A stretch of DNA of 45,254 bases, from contig CAKPAW010000008.1 in NCBI GenBank assembly GCA_934133165.1, forward strand, positions 1-45,254. Reading direction: 5' to 3'. Positions 16,964 through 23,846 of this stretch are shown piece by piece. Source of the DNA: an uncultured Clostridia bacterium. GTDB taxonomy: Bacteria; Bacillota; Clostridia; TANB77; CAG-508. Numbering within the stretch: the stretch's first letter is position 1; each line of letters starts with the position of its first letter. The notes under the pieces were generated by a model. The model saw nothing but the letters and a program-made list of their open reading frames with translations, did no database searches and was not told the DNA's origin. A program made the translations under genes and the position numbers.

Positions 16964-17842
16964 ATGTCAAATGTAAATTTGAATTTGTATAGAATATTTT
17001 GCAAAGTTGCTCAATCCAAAAGTTATTCCGAAGCAGCAGAAAAATTAGATTTATCAGTTGCTAATATTAGTACACAAATAACAAATCTTGAAGAACAATT
17101 AGGTTTGAAATTATTTAATAGAGAAAAAAAAGGTGTAACACTAACCGAAGATGGTAAAGAATTATATGAAATAGTTAATAAATCAATTTCTAGTTTTGAT
17201 TTTGTAGAGAAACTAGCAAAAGATAAAAACAATATATCAAGTGGAAATATAAAGATTGGGTGTCCATCACATTTTACTAGTTACTTTTTAATGAAAAAAA
17301 TTGAACAGGTAAAAAAAGATTTTCCAGAACTTGATGTAACTATAATATGCGAAGTAGATATAAATAAAATGATTGATTTATTACAAAATCACGAAATAGA
17401 TTTTGCAATAATAGATGCACAAATAGAGAAAAATAATATTGAAACAGAAGAATTGTTAACAATAGATAATATATTTGTTTCAAAAGCACCGTTAACTATT
17501 ACAGATATAAAAGAAATTGAAAAATTAAATTGTATTTTAAATCTTGAAAATACAAGAGCAACAAAGCAATTAAAAGAATTATTAAAAAAATATGATATAA
17601 ATATTAAGGCAGATATGATGTGTGATGCAACAGAAGTGAGAGTAGAAGCTGTAAAAAGAAATATGGGGATAGCTTATGTTATAAAAGAAGCTGTAAAAAA
17701 AGAATTAGAAAACAAAGAATTATATGAAGTAGAATTACCAATAAAACTACCAAAGATAAAACTAAATTTGGTACACTTAAAAGGTGAACTTACAAAAGTT
17801 GATAAGAAATTCATTAAAGAATATTTAAAGAAACAAAATTAA
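16964..17842 (+). CDS. LysR-family transcriptional regulator
   Basis: A 292-residue regulator with an N-terminal winged HTH (SYSEAAEKLDLSVANISTQI, then TNLEEQLGLKLFNREKKGV) and a two-lobed periplasmic-binding-like effector domain (GNIKIGCPSHFTSYFLMKKI onward; IDFAIIDAQI is the typical second-strand motif). Start ATG has AGGAG 11 bases upstream. It shares a transcript with the CYTH gene and ends at a terminator at 17863. LysR proteins often control a divergent gene, but both neighbours here are on the same strand; the radical SAM gene downstream is a plausible target. Effector unknown. Confidence 0.9.
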   Translation: MSNVNLNLYRIFCKVAQSKSYSEAAEKLDLSVANISTQITNLEEQLGLKLFNREKKGVTLTEDGKELYEIVNKSISSFDFVEKLAKDKNNISSGNIKIGCPSHFTSYFLMKKIEQVKKDFPELDVTIICEVDINKMIDLLQNHEIDFAIIDAQIEKNNIETEELLTIDNIFVSKAPLTITDIKEIEKLNCILNLENTRATKQLKELLKKYDINIKADMMCDATEVRVEAVKRNMGIAYVIKEAVKKELENKELYEVELPIKLPKIKLNLVHLKGELTKVDKKFIKEYLKKQN

Positions 17843-17862
17843 TCATAGAATTATATTTAGAG

Positions 17863-17890
17863 AATATCCTAGCAATAGGGTATTTTTTAT
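17863..17890 (+). terminator. intrinsic terminator after LysR gene
   Basis: AATATCCTA (17863-17871) pairs with TAGGGTATT (17876-17884, one G-T pair) around GCAA, followed by TTTTTT. Confidence 0.82.
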
Positions 17891-17991
17891 TAAATGATTT
17901 TTAAAAGCACTTAAAATGTTAAGAATAGTTTTTATATCCGATTTAATATATAATACTACCATATAAAATTATATGTGAAAAGAGGATGTTG

Positions 17992-19176
17992 ATGATTAAG
18001 AAAAAAGTTTGTTGGAAAATTACCACAAAATGTAACCAAGGATGTAAATATTGTTTTGGATTTAATAATATACCAGATTTATCATATAATGATAATGAGA
18101 AAGTATTAGATAATTTAGCAAACAACGGAATAAACCATATAACATGGACAGGTGGAGAGGCTGTACTTTATCCTAATGTAAGAGATTTAATGAGAAAATC
18201 AAAAGAAAAAGGATTACATAACAAACTTGTAACAAATGGAATATTTTTATCTAAAAATGATAATGAGTATGTAGAAGATATTTTAAATATTTTAGATGAA
18301 ATAAACTTATCTATTGATTCTATTGAAAATGACATAAATATTGCACTTGGAAAAGAAAATAACCATTTTGAAATAATAAAGAGATTATTAGAAAAAACAA
18401 AGAATAAACCAATAAAAGTAGGAATTAACACAGTTGTTAGTAAAAAGAATATAGATAAATTAGAGGAATTAGGAGAGTTCCTAAATAATTACCAAATAGA
18501 AAAATGGAAATTTTTAAAGTTTATGCCTATTAGAGAAAGATCACTAGAAAATAAAGAAGAATTTGAAGTAACAGAAAAAGAGCTAGAAGATAGAGTAAAA
18601 GAATTAAGAACATTTGAAAATATAAAAATCGTTGAATATAAAAAGCAAAGTGAATTCGAGAAAAGCATAGTAGTTCTTCCAAATGCAGATATTATACAAA
18701 CACAAGAGGGAAAAGACATACATTTAGGAAATGCTTTAAAACAAGATAGTATTGATTTTAAAATAAAAAATAGTATAGTTGACAAAATAAAAACATTAAT
18801 AGCTTATGATGATGAAAAAATAAAAAGCGAAATTGTTAATATATTAAATGAAATAAGAGATGTAGAAATTGTTGCAACATCTGGAAGTCCAGAAGATACT
18901 TATAATAAAATTATTGAATTTAAGCCTGAAATGGTATTTACACAATATGACTTTGGGACAAATATGAATGGTCTAGATATTATAAAAAAATCAAAAGAGG
19001 CTTTAAATGATAAAGTTCCAGCATTTAATTTTATAGCAATGGATATTCCAAAAGATGATTTTATAGAAGCAAAAAAAATTATTGGTGATAAAATGAATAC
19101 AATAATTAGAGAACAGACAAAAACACGATACACAGGAATAATAAATGACTACAAAGATTATATGAGTATGAAATAA
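17992..19176 (+). CDS. radical SAM enzyme fused to a receiver-like domain; viperin-like layout
   Basis: A 394-residue fusion. Residues 1-255 are a radical SAM domain: KITTKCNQGCKYCF holds the 4Fe-4S ligands C14, C18 and C21 (CX3CX2C), WTGGEAV is the SAM-binding GGE motif, then VTNGIFL, INLSIDSIENDINIALGK, GINTVVSKKNIDKL and KWKFLKFMPI. These last blocks resemble, in order and spacing, the matching parts of viperin as I remember them; this is a hypothesis, not a search result. Residues about 266-376 look like a response-regulator receiver (KTLIAYDDEKIKSEIVNIL), but the phospho-acceptor position in KPEMVFTQYDFG is Gln318, so it is probably non-phosphorylatable. ATG 17992 is used because AGAGG (17981-17985) directly abuts ATG 17986. 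It lacks a SPASM C-terminal iron-sulphur domain. Substrate unknown. Confidence 0.72.
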   Translation: MIKKKVCWKITTKCNQGCKYCFGFNNIPDLSYNDNEKVLDNLANNGINHITWTGGEAVLYPNVRDLMRKSKEKGLHNKLVTNGIFLSKNDNEYVEDILNILDEINLSIDSIENDINIALGKENNHFEIIKRLLEKTKNKPIKVGINTVVSKKNIDKLEELGEFLNNYQIEKWKFLKFMPIRERSLENKEEFEVTEKELEDRVKELRTFENIKIVEYKKQSEFEKSIVVLPNADIIQTQEGKDIHLGNALKQDSIDFKIKNSIVDKIKTLIAYDDEKIKSEIVNILNEIRDVEIVATSGSPEDTYNKIIEFKPEMVFTQYDFGTNMNGLDIIKKSKEALNDKVPAFNFIAMDIPKDDFIEAKKIIGDKMNTIIREQTKTRYTGIINDYKDYMSMK

Positions 19177-19177
19177 C

Positions 19178-19222
19178 AAAAAAAGGTAGATATTCTTCAT
19201 ATTAGAATATTCTACCTTTTTT
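19178..19222. terminator. bidirectional terminator between convergent genes
   Basis: Long stem: 19178-19195 (A-run, GGTAGA, TATTC) with 19205-19222 (GAATA, TTCTACC, T-run). The right arm also encodes the last codons and stop of the minus-strand gene. Confidence 0.85.
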
Positions 19223-19933
19223 CTTTATTCTAATGAGATAAAATACTATTCTTTGCAAAAAATCCTTGAGAGAAAGTTTGTACCCATTGTTGTGCAAGAT
19301 TCTAAATAATTCGGGAGGACAGTCATATTCACTAACACTATTAAAGGTTCTTATACATCCGTTCATTGAATCTCTAACTTGTGCTTCTGTAGTATTGAAT
19401 TCGTACGCAAGATATTTCAATATGGTATTAAGAAATTCTAGTTCTTCTGGTCGATAGTAACAATATGTAATTGCTTTTTTTATATATTTGTATCCACCAG
19501 AAAGACAGTTAAAATTTAAAGATTGTAACAGCCAATCAATTTCTCCAACTTCTAAATCAGGAGTGTTATAGTCAATGGCTATTGTTTTTATTGCATTAGT
19601 TAATTCTGTTTCTACAAAAGGTTTATAGATAACTTCATTAATTTTTGCATACTTATTCATCCTTATATTATAGGTTTTTGGTAATGTCAAAATTGTATTA
19701 CATTTTTTACTTTCAACTGGATTAGAAGATAATCTATTGACTATATCTTCTATAGTCATGTCTGATAAGCTATTGTCTAAAACTAAAATGTCTGGGTTTG
19801 TTTTGAGATACATTGTTACTGTATCTTTTCCAGTAGCGACATTTTCAATTCTATAATCTTTATCATTTGCAAGATTTTGGCACAGAATATCAAGCTCTGC
19901 TGTATTCTTGTTGCCGATTAGTACATTTACCAT
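19202..19933 (-). CDS. response regulator with Spo0A-C-like output domain
   Basis: Residues 1-120 form a receiver with the phospho-acceptor present (PDILVLDNSLSD, D53), Thr in ILTLPK and Lys in IYKPF (K104), but the acidic pair is reduced to NKN in VLIGNKNTAE. Residues about 132-232 resemble the Spo0A C-terminal DNA-binding domain: GGYKYIKKAITYCYYRPEEL, ILKYLAYEFNTTEAQVRDSM matches the GYQYL...IAKKYNTTPSRVERAI pattern of Spo0A in layout but differs in the recognition helix. It may be a divergent Spo0A paralogue controlling different sites. Start at 19933 is set by GTGAGGCG 5 bases upstream; an earlier ATG has no ribosome site. Convergent with the radical SAM-receiver gene. Confidence 0.7.
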   Translation of the reverse strand: MVNVLIGNKNTAELDILCQNLANDKDYRIENVATGKDTVTMYLKTNPDILVLDNSLSDMTIEDIVNRLSSNPVESKKCNTILTLPKTYNIRMNKYAKINEVIYKPFVETELTNAIKTIAIDYNTPDLEVGEIDWLLQSLNFNCLSGGYKYIKKAITYCYYRPEELEFLNTILKYLAYEFNTTEAQVRDSMNGCIRTFNSVSEYDCPPELFRILHNNGYKLSLKDFLQRIVFYLIRIKKKGRIF

Positions 19934-20160
19934 AATTCGCCTCACAAATGTTTTTACTTTTTTTGCCAACATTATATCATACAAATTATGTAAATTCAAT
20001 AGAAAAAGATATATTTTTAAAATAAATTATTACTCTACAATGCTGTTGTAGCAAGGCTTTGTCTTATTTTGTCATAAAATGTCGAAAACAGTTTTCAATC
20101 AAAAATTCCATATAGATTAAACAATATAAGTTCTAGTTTGAATGTTCTCAAATTAGACTT

Positions 20161-20220
20161 CTTTTTTTGTCCACATTTTCCTTTTTTTCTACACATATTC
20201 CTTTTTATCTCCACATTTTA
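20161..20220. repeat. three tandem 20-bp repeats
   Basis: Units 20161-20180, 20181-20200 and 20201-20220 are in perfect register, each starting CTTTTT and ending in a CCACATTTT-like or ACACATATT core. The period is about two helical turns, like iterons or arrays of binding sites. There are no spacers, so this is not CRISPR. It lies at the start of the region that carries the recombinase operon. Confidence 0.7.
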
Positions 20221-20249
20221 ATCAAAATTGAAAAATCCAGAGTATAGTG

Positions 20250-20437
20250 TCCGTGAATTGAGTTGAAAAGACTCTAAACAGCAGATGAGATGATATCACG
20301 GATACACCAGACAAAGAAATTGAATTGCAAAAATGGAGATGTAGTAGATGATTCAATCATTGTCTGGAACTAACCTAATTGAATATACAAAAATCACTTC
20401 TTTAGGGCTATTATGCCTTAATGCAAGTGATTTTTTT
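20250..20437 (+). ncRNA. candidate structured RNA or leader ahead of the element operon
   Basis: Three nested elements in order: TCCGTGA (20250-20256) with TCACGGA (20296-20302), enclosing a small GAGT/ACTC hairpin; CCAGACAA (20307-20314) plus ATTGAAT (20319-20325) with ATTCAAT (20351-20357) plus TTGTCTGG (20360-20367), a 15-pair stem with a small internal loop; then a two-tier terminator at 20389-20437. The region ends 85 bases before the first gene of the mobile element. It could be a small RNA or an attenuating leader. A possible -10 TATAGT at 20243 would start transcription near 20255, so the first helix may act as DNA. I do not recognise the family. Confidence 0.5.
20389..20437 (+). terminator. 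two-tier intrinsic terminator
   Basis: AAAAATCACTT (20389-20399) pairs with AAGTGATTTTT (20425-20435); inside, TTAGGGC pairs with GCCTTAA. The T-run is 20431-20437. Confidence 0.85.
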
Positions 20438-20522
20438 GTTGCTTGTATCTCTATTATAAGAAATAGATCACCACCTCTATACAACCGAGATTTCAAACAA
20501 ATTCGATTGTTGGAGGTTAATA

Positions 20523-21107
20523 ATGAAAGGAAATATTAAAAATTATGATGAGATAAATAGATATGATTTCTATGTTAAATATTATATGCAATTTGCAATA
20601 GGAACACAATTTGAAGATTGTGTTGAAATTACCAAAAAGGAATATATAGATTTGAGAAAAAAGTTAAATAATTCTAAAGAAGCTATGATTAAAGTTTTTG
20701 CAACTTATACTGTAGGATTTTTTAAGAATCCAGAAACTTATGTACTTCAAGCAGTAAATAAGGATGTATATTATTGTTTACTTAACTCACAAAATTATGA
20801 AAGTAACAAAAGAAGGCACGAATTAGAGAGGCATTTAGACCGTTTTTTTAAGCAAGAAGATATAAATAAATTAGCAAGTAATAATAATATTGAAAACGAA
20901 GTATTAAGAGAAATTGAAGAAAAAAGAGTACGAGAATTTTTAAATAAAACTCTTTCTGGAAAACAAAATGAAAGATTTTATAAAAATAAATTTCAAGATA
21001 TTCCTCTTGTTGTAATAGCTTTAGAAGAAGGCTCTACGCCAGATGCAGTAAGGGATAGTGTAAATAAAGCTAAAAAACAAATCAAAAAAAATTTAAAAAA
21101 TTTATAA
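20523..21107 (+). CDS. sigma-region-4-like HTH protein of mobile element
   Basis: A 194-residue protein. The last ~60 residues (LSGKQNERFYKNKFQDIPLV then VIALEEGSTPDAVRDSVNKAKKQIKKNL) have the length and spacing of a sigma-70 region 4 type helix-turn-helix, as found in regulatory proteins of integrative elements. The first 120 residues are not recognised. ATG 20523 has GGAGG 9 bases upstream, so expression is real. It follows a terminator-containing leader and precedes two small genes. It may control expression of the downstream recombinases, which is inference from position. Confidence 0.6.
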   Translation: MKGNIKNYDEINRYDFYVKYYMQFAIGTQFEDCVEITKKEYIDLRKKLNNSKEAMIKVFATYTVGFFKNPETYVLQAVNKDVYYCLLNSQNYESNKRRHELERHLDRFFKQEDINKLASNNNIENEVLREIEEKRVREFLNKTLSGKQNERFYKNKFQDIPLVVIALEEGSTPDAVRDSVNKAKKQIKKNLKNL

Positions 21108-21166
21108 AAACAGCTTCGGTTTTTAATGAGAAGTGGGATTGTATATAGAAGGGAGGAAATGAGTTT

Positions 21167-21295
21167 ATGAAATTTGTTAATAATAAATCTCATTCAAAGC
21201 TAATTAGAATTGGCTTAATATCTAATCTATATAGCCTTATATATAAAATAAGAAGCCCACTTCTTATTAGTTTTGTCAAGCATTTAAAGTGTTAG
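21167..21295 (+). CDS. 42-residue small protein flanked by long-range pairing arms
   Basis: ATG 21167 has GGGAGG at 21151-21156 and opens 42 codons (MKFVNNKSHSKLIRIGLISN start, basic and hydrophobic). The 13-base arm AATGAGAAGTGGG (21125-21137) can pair with CCCACTTCTTATT (21256-21268) across the ribosome site and most of the gene, with a single G-T pair. That pairing could hide the ribosome site or mark the region as a structured RNA. No family recognised; the coding call is tentative. Confidence 0.4.
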   Translation: MKFVNNKSHSKLIRIGLISNLYSLIYKIRSPLLISFVKHLKC

Positions 21296-21326
21296 CAAAA
21301 AGTTAAGTAAAGGAAGTGAGGCACTT

Positions 21327-21764
21327 ATGAAAAATCGTAAAGAAGTAATTTTAAATATGTACTTTATTGAAAAATTAAGACCAGTAGATATTGCAAAAAA
21401 GTTAGATATTTCAAAAAGTGCAGTAACACAAGTATTAAGAAAAGATAAAAGATATGTTCAGATTAAACAAGAAAGAAAGCTCAAAAATCAGAAGAAACAC
21501 ATTGAAGCGACAAAAGAACATATCAAAACCAAGAGAAAAATTGCTCAATTTAAGAATAATGCAGATGACTTAATTTTAAGAAATATGCACAATCAAGCAA
21601 GCATGGAATTATCAAAAGGGAAGAGATTATCAAATATGGCATATAGAAACTGGAACAAAAGTGCTTATTCTTATAATGAGAAAAAGAGAAGATTTGAATT
21701 TAAAGAAGATGAACTAGGTCGTAGTTATGATGTACCTAAATATATTAAAGTGGAGGTTTTATAA
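21327..21764 (+). CDS. HTH DNA-binding protein of mobile element
   Basis: A 145-residue basic protein. The N-terminal ~50 residues are a clear helix-turn-helix: VILNMYFIEKLRPVDIAKKL then DISKSAVTQVLRKDKRY, of the sigma-like or Trp-repressor-like type. The rest is highly basic and helical (QERKLKNQKKHIEATKEHIK), ending in a short conserved-looking tail. ATG has GGAAGTGAGG upstream. The stop overlaps the next start by one base (TAATG), so the two genes are translationally coupled. Probably a regulator or accessory DNA-binding factor for recombination. Confidence 0.65.
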   Translation: MKNRKEVILNMYFIEKLRPVDIAKKLDISKSAVTQVLRKDKRYVQIKQERKLKNQKKHIEATKEHIKTKRKIAQFKNNADDLILRNMHNQASMELSKGKRLSNMAYRNWNKSAYSYNEKKRRFEFKEDELGRSYDVPKYIKVEVL

Positions 21765-21973
21765 TGGCAAGAGAATTATATAATTGGGATCAGAACAAAG
21801 GATATTCTATTATTGCTCTATGTAATGTATTAGAAAATAGTGGATTAGATGATGAAATAAAGAAAATTATTATCAATAATTTCATAAGGGAATTTGATTC
21901 ACTTCAAACTATGTATGGCAAAGAGGGAGTAATTGGACTTGCTCAAAGATATTTAAAAAAATCAAGTATGTAG
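21764..21973 (+). CDS. 69-residue protein, unknown, element-encoded
   Basis: A small, mildly acidic, helical protein (MARELYNWDQNKGYSIIALC start; ends QRYLKKSSM). It has no signal peptide or membrane segment. Its start overlaps the stop of the HTH gene (TAATG) and GTGGAGG precedes it, so it is certainly translated with it. Possible recombination directionality factor or accessory protein from its place next to the recombinases, but the sequence itself does not show this. Confidence 0.6.
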   Translation: MARELYNWDQNKGYSIIALCNVLENSGLDDEIKKIIINNFIREFDSLQTMYGKEGVIGLAQRYLKKSSM

Positions 21974-22019
21974 TATTTTATTAAAAATAAATACATATTT
22001 TTAAATATGGAGGTTTAGT

Positions 22020-22175
22020 ATGGAGGATAACATAGAAGAACAAGAAATTTATACAATAGAAAATAAAAAATACAATGTAATTACTAGAGTTACTAAACAA
22101 AAGTTAAGTAAGGATAATTTAATTAAATTGATAGCAAGATATGGAATACAAGAACTGCAATCTGAAAATTTATAA
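22020..22175 (+). CDS. 51-residue protein before the recombinases, possibly TnpW-like
   Basis: ATG 22020 follows GGAGG at 22011-22015 and opens 51 codons: acidic start (MEDNIEEQEIYTIENKKYNV), then a basic helical end (ITRVTKQKLSKDNLIKLIAR). Small proteins of this general shape (TnpW family) often precede large serine recombinases in clostridial transposons, and the VxxxxxxxKLxxLI pattern is compatible. The resemblance is weak. A strong terminator follows before the recombinase genes. Confidence 0.45.
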   Translation: MEDNIEEQEIYTIENKKYNVITRVTKQKLSKDNLIKLIARYGIQELQSENL

Positions 22176-22197
22176 AAATTTGCAGGAAATCTAGCTG

Positions 22198-22248
22198 ACA
22201 ATGTTACTACAAATGATATATAATACAAATGTAGTAACATTGTTTTTC
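22198..22248 (+). terminator. strong hairpin between the small genes and the recombinases
   Basis: ACAATGTTACTACA (22198-22211) pairs perfectly with TGTAGTAACATTGT (22230-22243), then TTTTT. A TATAAT lies in the loop (22218-22223), so the recombinases may need their own promoter or read-through. Confidence 0.85.
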
Positions 22249-22286
22249 AATTTAGACAATATTTACGAATGGGAGGCGTATTTATT

Positions 22287-23846
22287 GTGAAAAACGGATA
22301 TAAAGTTGCAGCTTATTTAAGACTATCAGTTGAAGATGGCGATAAAGAAGTTAGCGATAGTATTGTTAGTCAAAAAAGTATTATAGAAGAAAAAATCAAA
22401 AAGTTGGGTAGAGAATTTGAATTATATGATTTTTATATAGATGATGGATATACAGGACTTAATACAGATAGACCTAATTTTCAAAGAATGTTAGAAGATA
22501 TCGAAAGAAAAAAAGTAAACTGTGTTATAACAAAAGACTTATCAAGATTAAGTAGAAATAACTTTGAAGCAAATTATTATATAGAAATATTTTTTCTTGA
22601 AAGAGAAATTAGGTATATTGCAATATTAGATAATGTAGATACATACTTAAAAAATTCTAATAATGATATGATTCAGTTCAAAACACTAATAAATGATTGG
22701 TATAGTAAAGATATTTCAAGAAAAGTAAAATCAGGTGTATGGGCTAGAAAAGAGAAAGGTCTATATGTTGCTGCAAAAGCACCATACGGATATGTAAAAG
22801 ATGAAAATGACAGAAATAGACTTGTTGTAAATGAAGAAGAAGCTAGAATAGTAAAGAAAATCTTTCAAATGTATAATAAAGGAAAAACAATGGGAGAAAT
22901 TGCACGAAAACTTCAAGATGATAAGATATATGCTCCTAGTTATAATGGATTTGAAAAAAATAAAAATGGAAAATATGGATGGACATATTCTACGATTTCT
23001 AAAATTTTAAAGAACAAAGTTTATTTAGGTCATACTGAATATGGCAAAGTGATGAATTTGAGCTACAAATCAAAAAAAGTAAAACAAGTTCCAAGATCTG
23101 AATGGAAAATTGCACATAATACACATAAGGCAATTATAGAACAAGATGTATTTGATACAGCACAAAAAAGAATAGCATTAAATCAAAGAGCAAAATCTCA
23201 TACTCATAAATGGATATTAAATGGAATTGTTTATTGCAAAGAATGTGGGGAGCCAATGCAATTAAAAGTTAAATATAGAAAAGATGGATCTACAGTTTCT
23301 TTTATGAGATTATATTGTTCTAGTAGTTTACACAAGAAAGGATATTGTGCAAGAAAGTATAAAGGTATTGAATTACAGTCTGTTACTCAAATAGTTGTTA
23401 GTAACTTAAATAAAAAAATAAGTAAAATTGTAAATTGTGATGACTTATCAGAAATAATGAAAAGTAGCTATAAAAAAAGAGATACTAATTTATATGAAAA
23501 AGAGTTAAAGACTACTGAAAAACAATTAGACAAAACAAATAGAATTATATCATCATTATACCAAGACTTTAAAAGTGGAATTATTCAAGAATACGATTTT
23601 AAAAATATGTATGAAAATGAAACTGCAACTAGAGAAAAGTTAATAGAAAAAATTAATGATTTAAAATATAAGATAAGTAATAAATCTCAAATTTCTAATT
23701 TAGAATTTAAAAAGATAGCAAAAAATATTTCAGATGTGAAGAAATGGACCAAAGAACAATTATCAGATGTAATAGAAAGTGTTGAAATAGACAATGAAGA
23801 TAATATCTATATAAATTACAAATATGATGTAATGGAGTATGTATAA
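22287..23846 (+). CDS. large serine recombinase 1
   Basis: A 519-residue site-specific integrase/excisionase. The resolvase catalytic domain opens with AAYLRLSVED (nucleophile S14) and contains CVITKDLSRLSRNN with the active-site arginines. A recombinase domain follows (GYVKDENDRNRLVVNEEEAR onward), then a zinc ribbon (VYCKECGEP ... LYCSSSLHKKGYC) and a C-terminal coiled coil (KELKTTEKQLDKTNRIISSL), the DNA-binding and synapsis parts of this family. GTG 22287 is chosen because GGAGGC is at 22272-22277; ATG 22269 overlaps that site. Overlaps the second recombinase by one base, so the two are made together, as with CcrA/CcrB. It presumably integrates and excises the element at cotJC. Confidence 0.92.
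   Translation: MKNGYKVAAYLRLSVEDGDKEVSDSIVSQKSIIEEKIKKLGREFELYDFYIDDGYTGLNTDRPNFQRMLEDIERKKVNCVITKDLSRLSRNNFEANYYIEIFFLEREIRYIAILDNVDTYLKNSNNDMIQFKTLINDWYSKDISRKVKSGVWARKEKGLYVAAKAPYGYVKDENDRNRLVVNEEEARIVKKIFQMYNKGKTMGEIARKLQDDKIYAPSYNGFEKNKNGKYGWTYSTISKILKNKVYLGHTEYGKVMNLSYKSKKVKQVPRSEWKIAHNTHKAIIEQDVFDTAQKRIALNQRAKSHTHKWILNGIVYCKECGEPMQLKVKYRKDGSTVSFMRLYCSSSLHKKGYCARKYKGIELQSVTQIVVSNLNKKISKIVNCDDLSEIMKSSYKKRDTNLYEKELKTTEKQLDKTNRIISSLYQDFKSGIIQEYDFKNMYENETATREKLIEKINDLKYKISNKSQISNLEFKKIAKNISDVKKWTKEQLSDVIESVEIDNEDNIYINYKYDVMEYV

Noticed and set aside
20161..20220. Tandem repeats as a CRISPR array
   Set aside because: Units abut without spacers and no cas genes are present.
20348..20539. Open frame across the structured RNA region
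   Set aside because: It has no ribosome site, runs through the terminator hairpin and overlaps the start of the next real gene.
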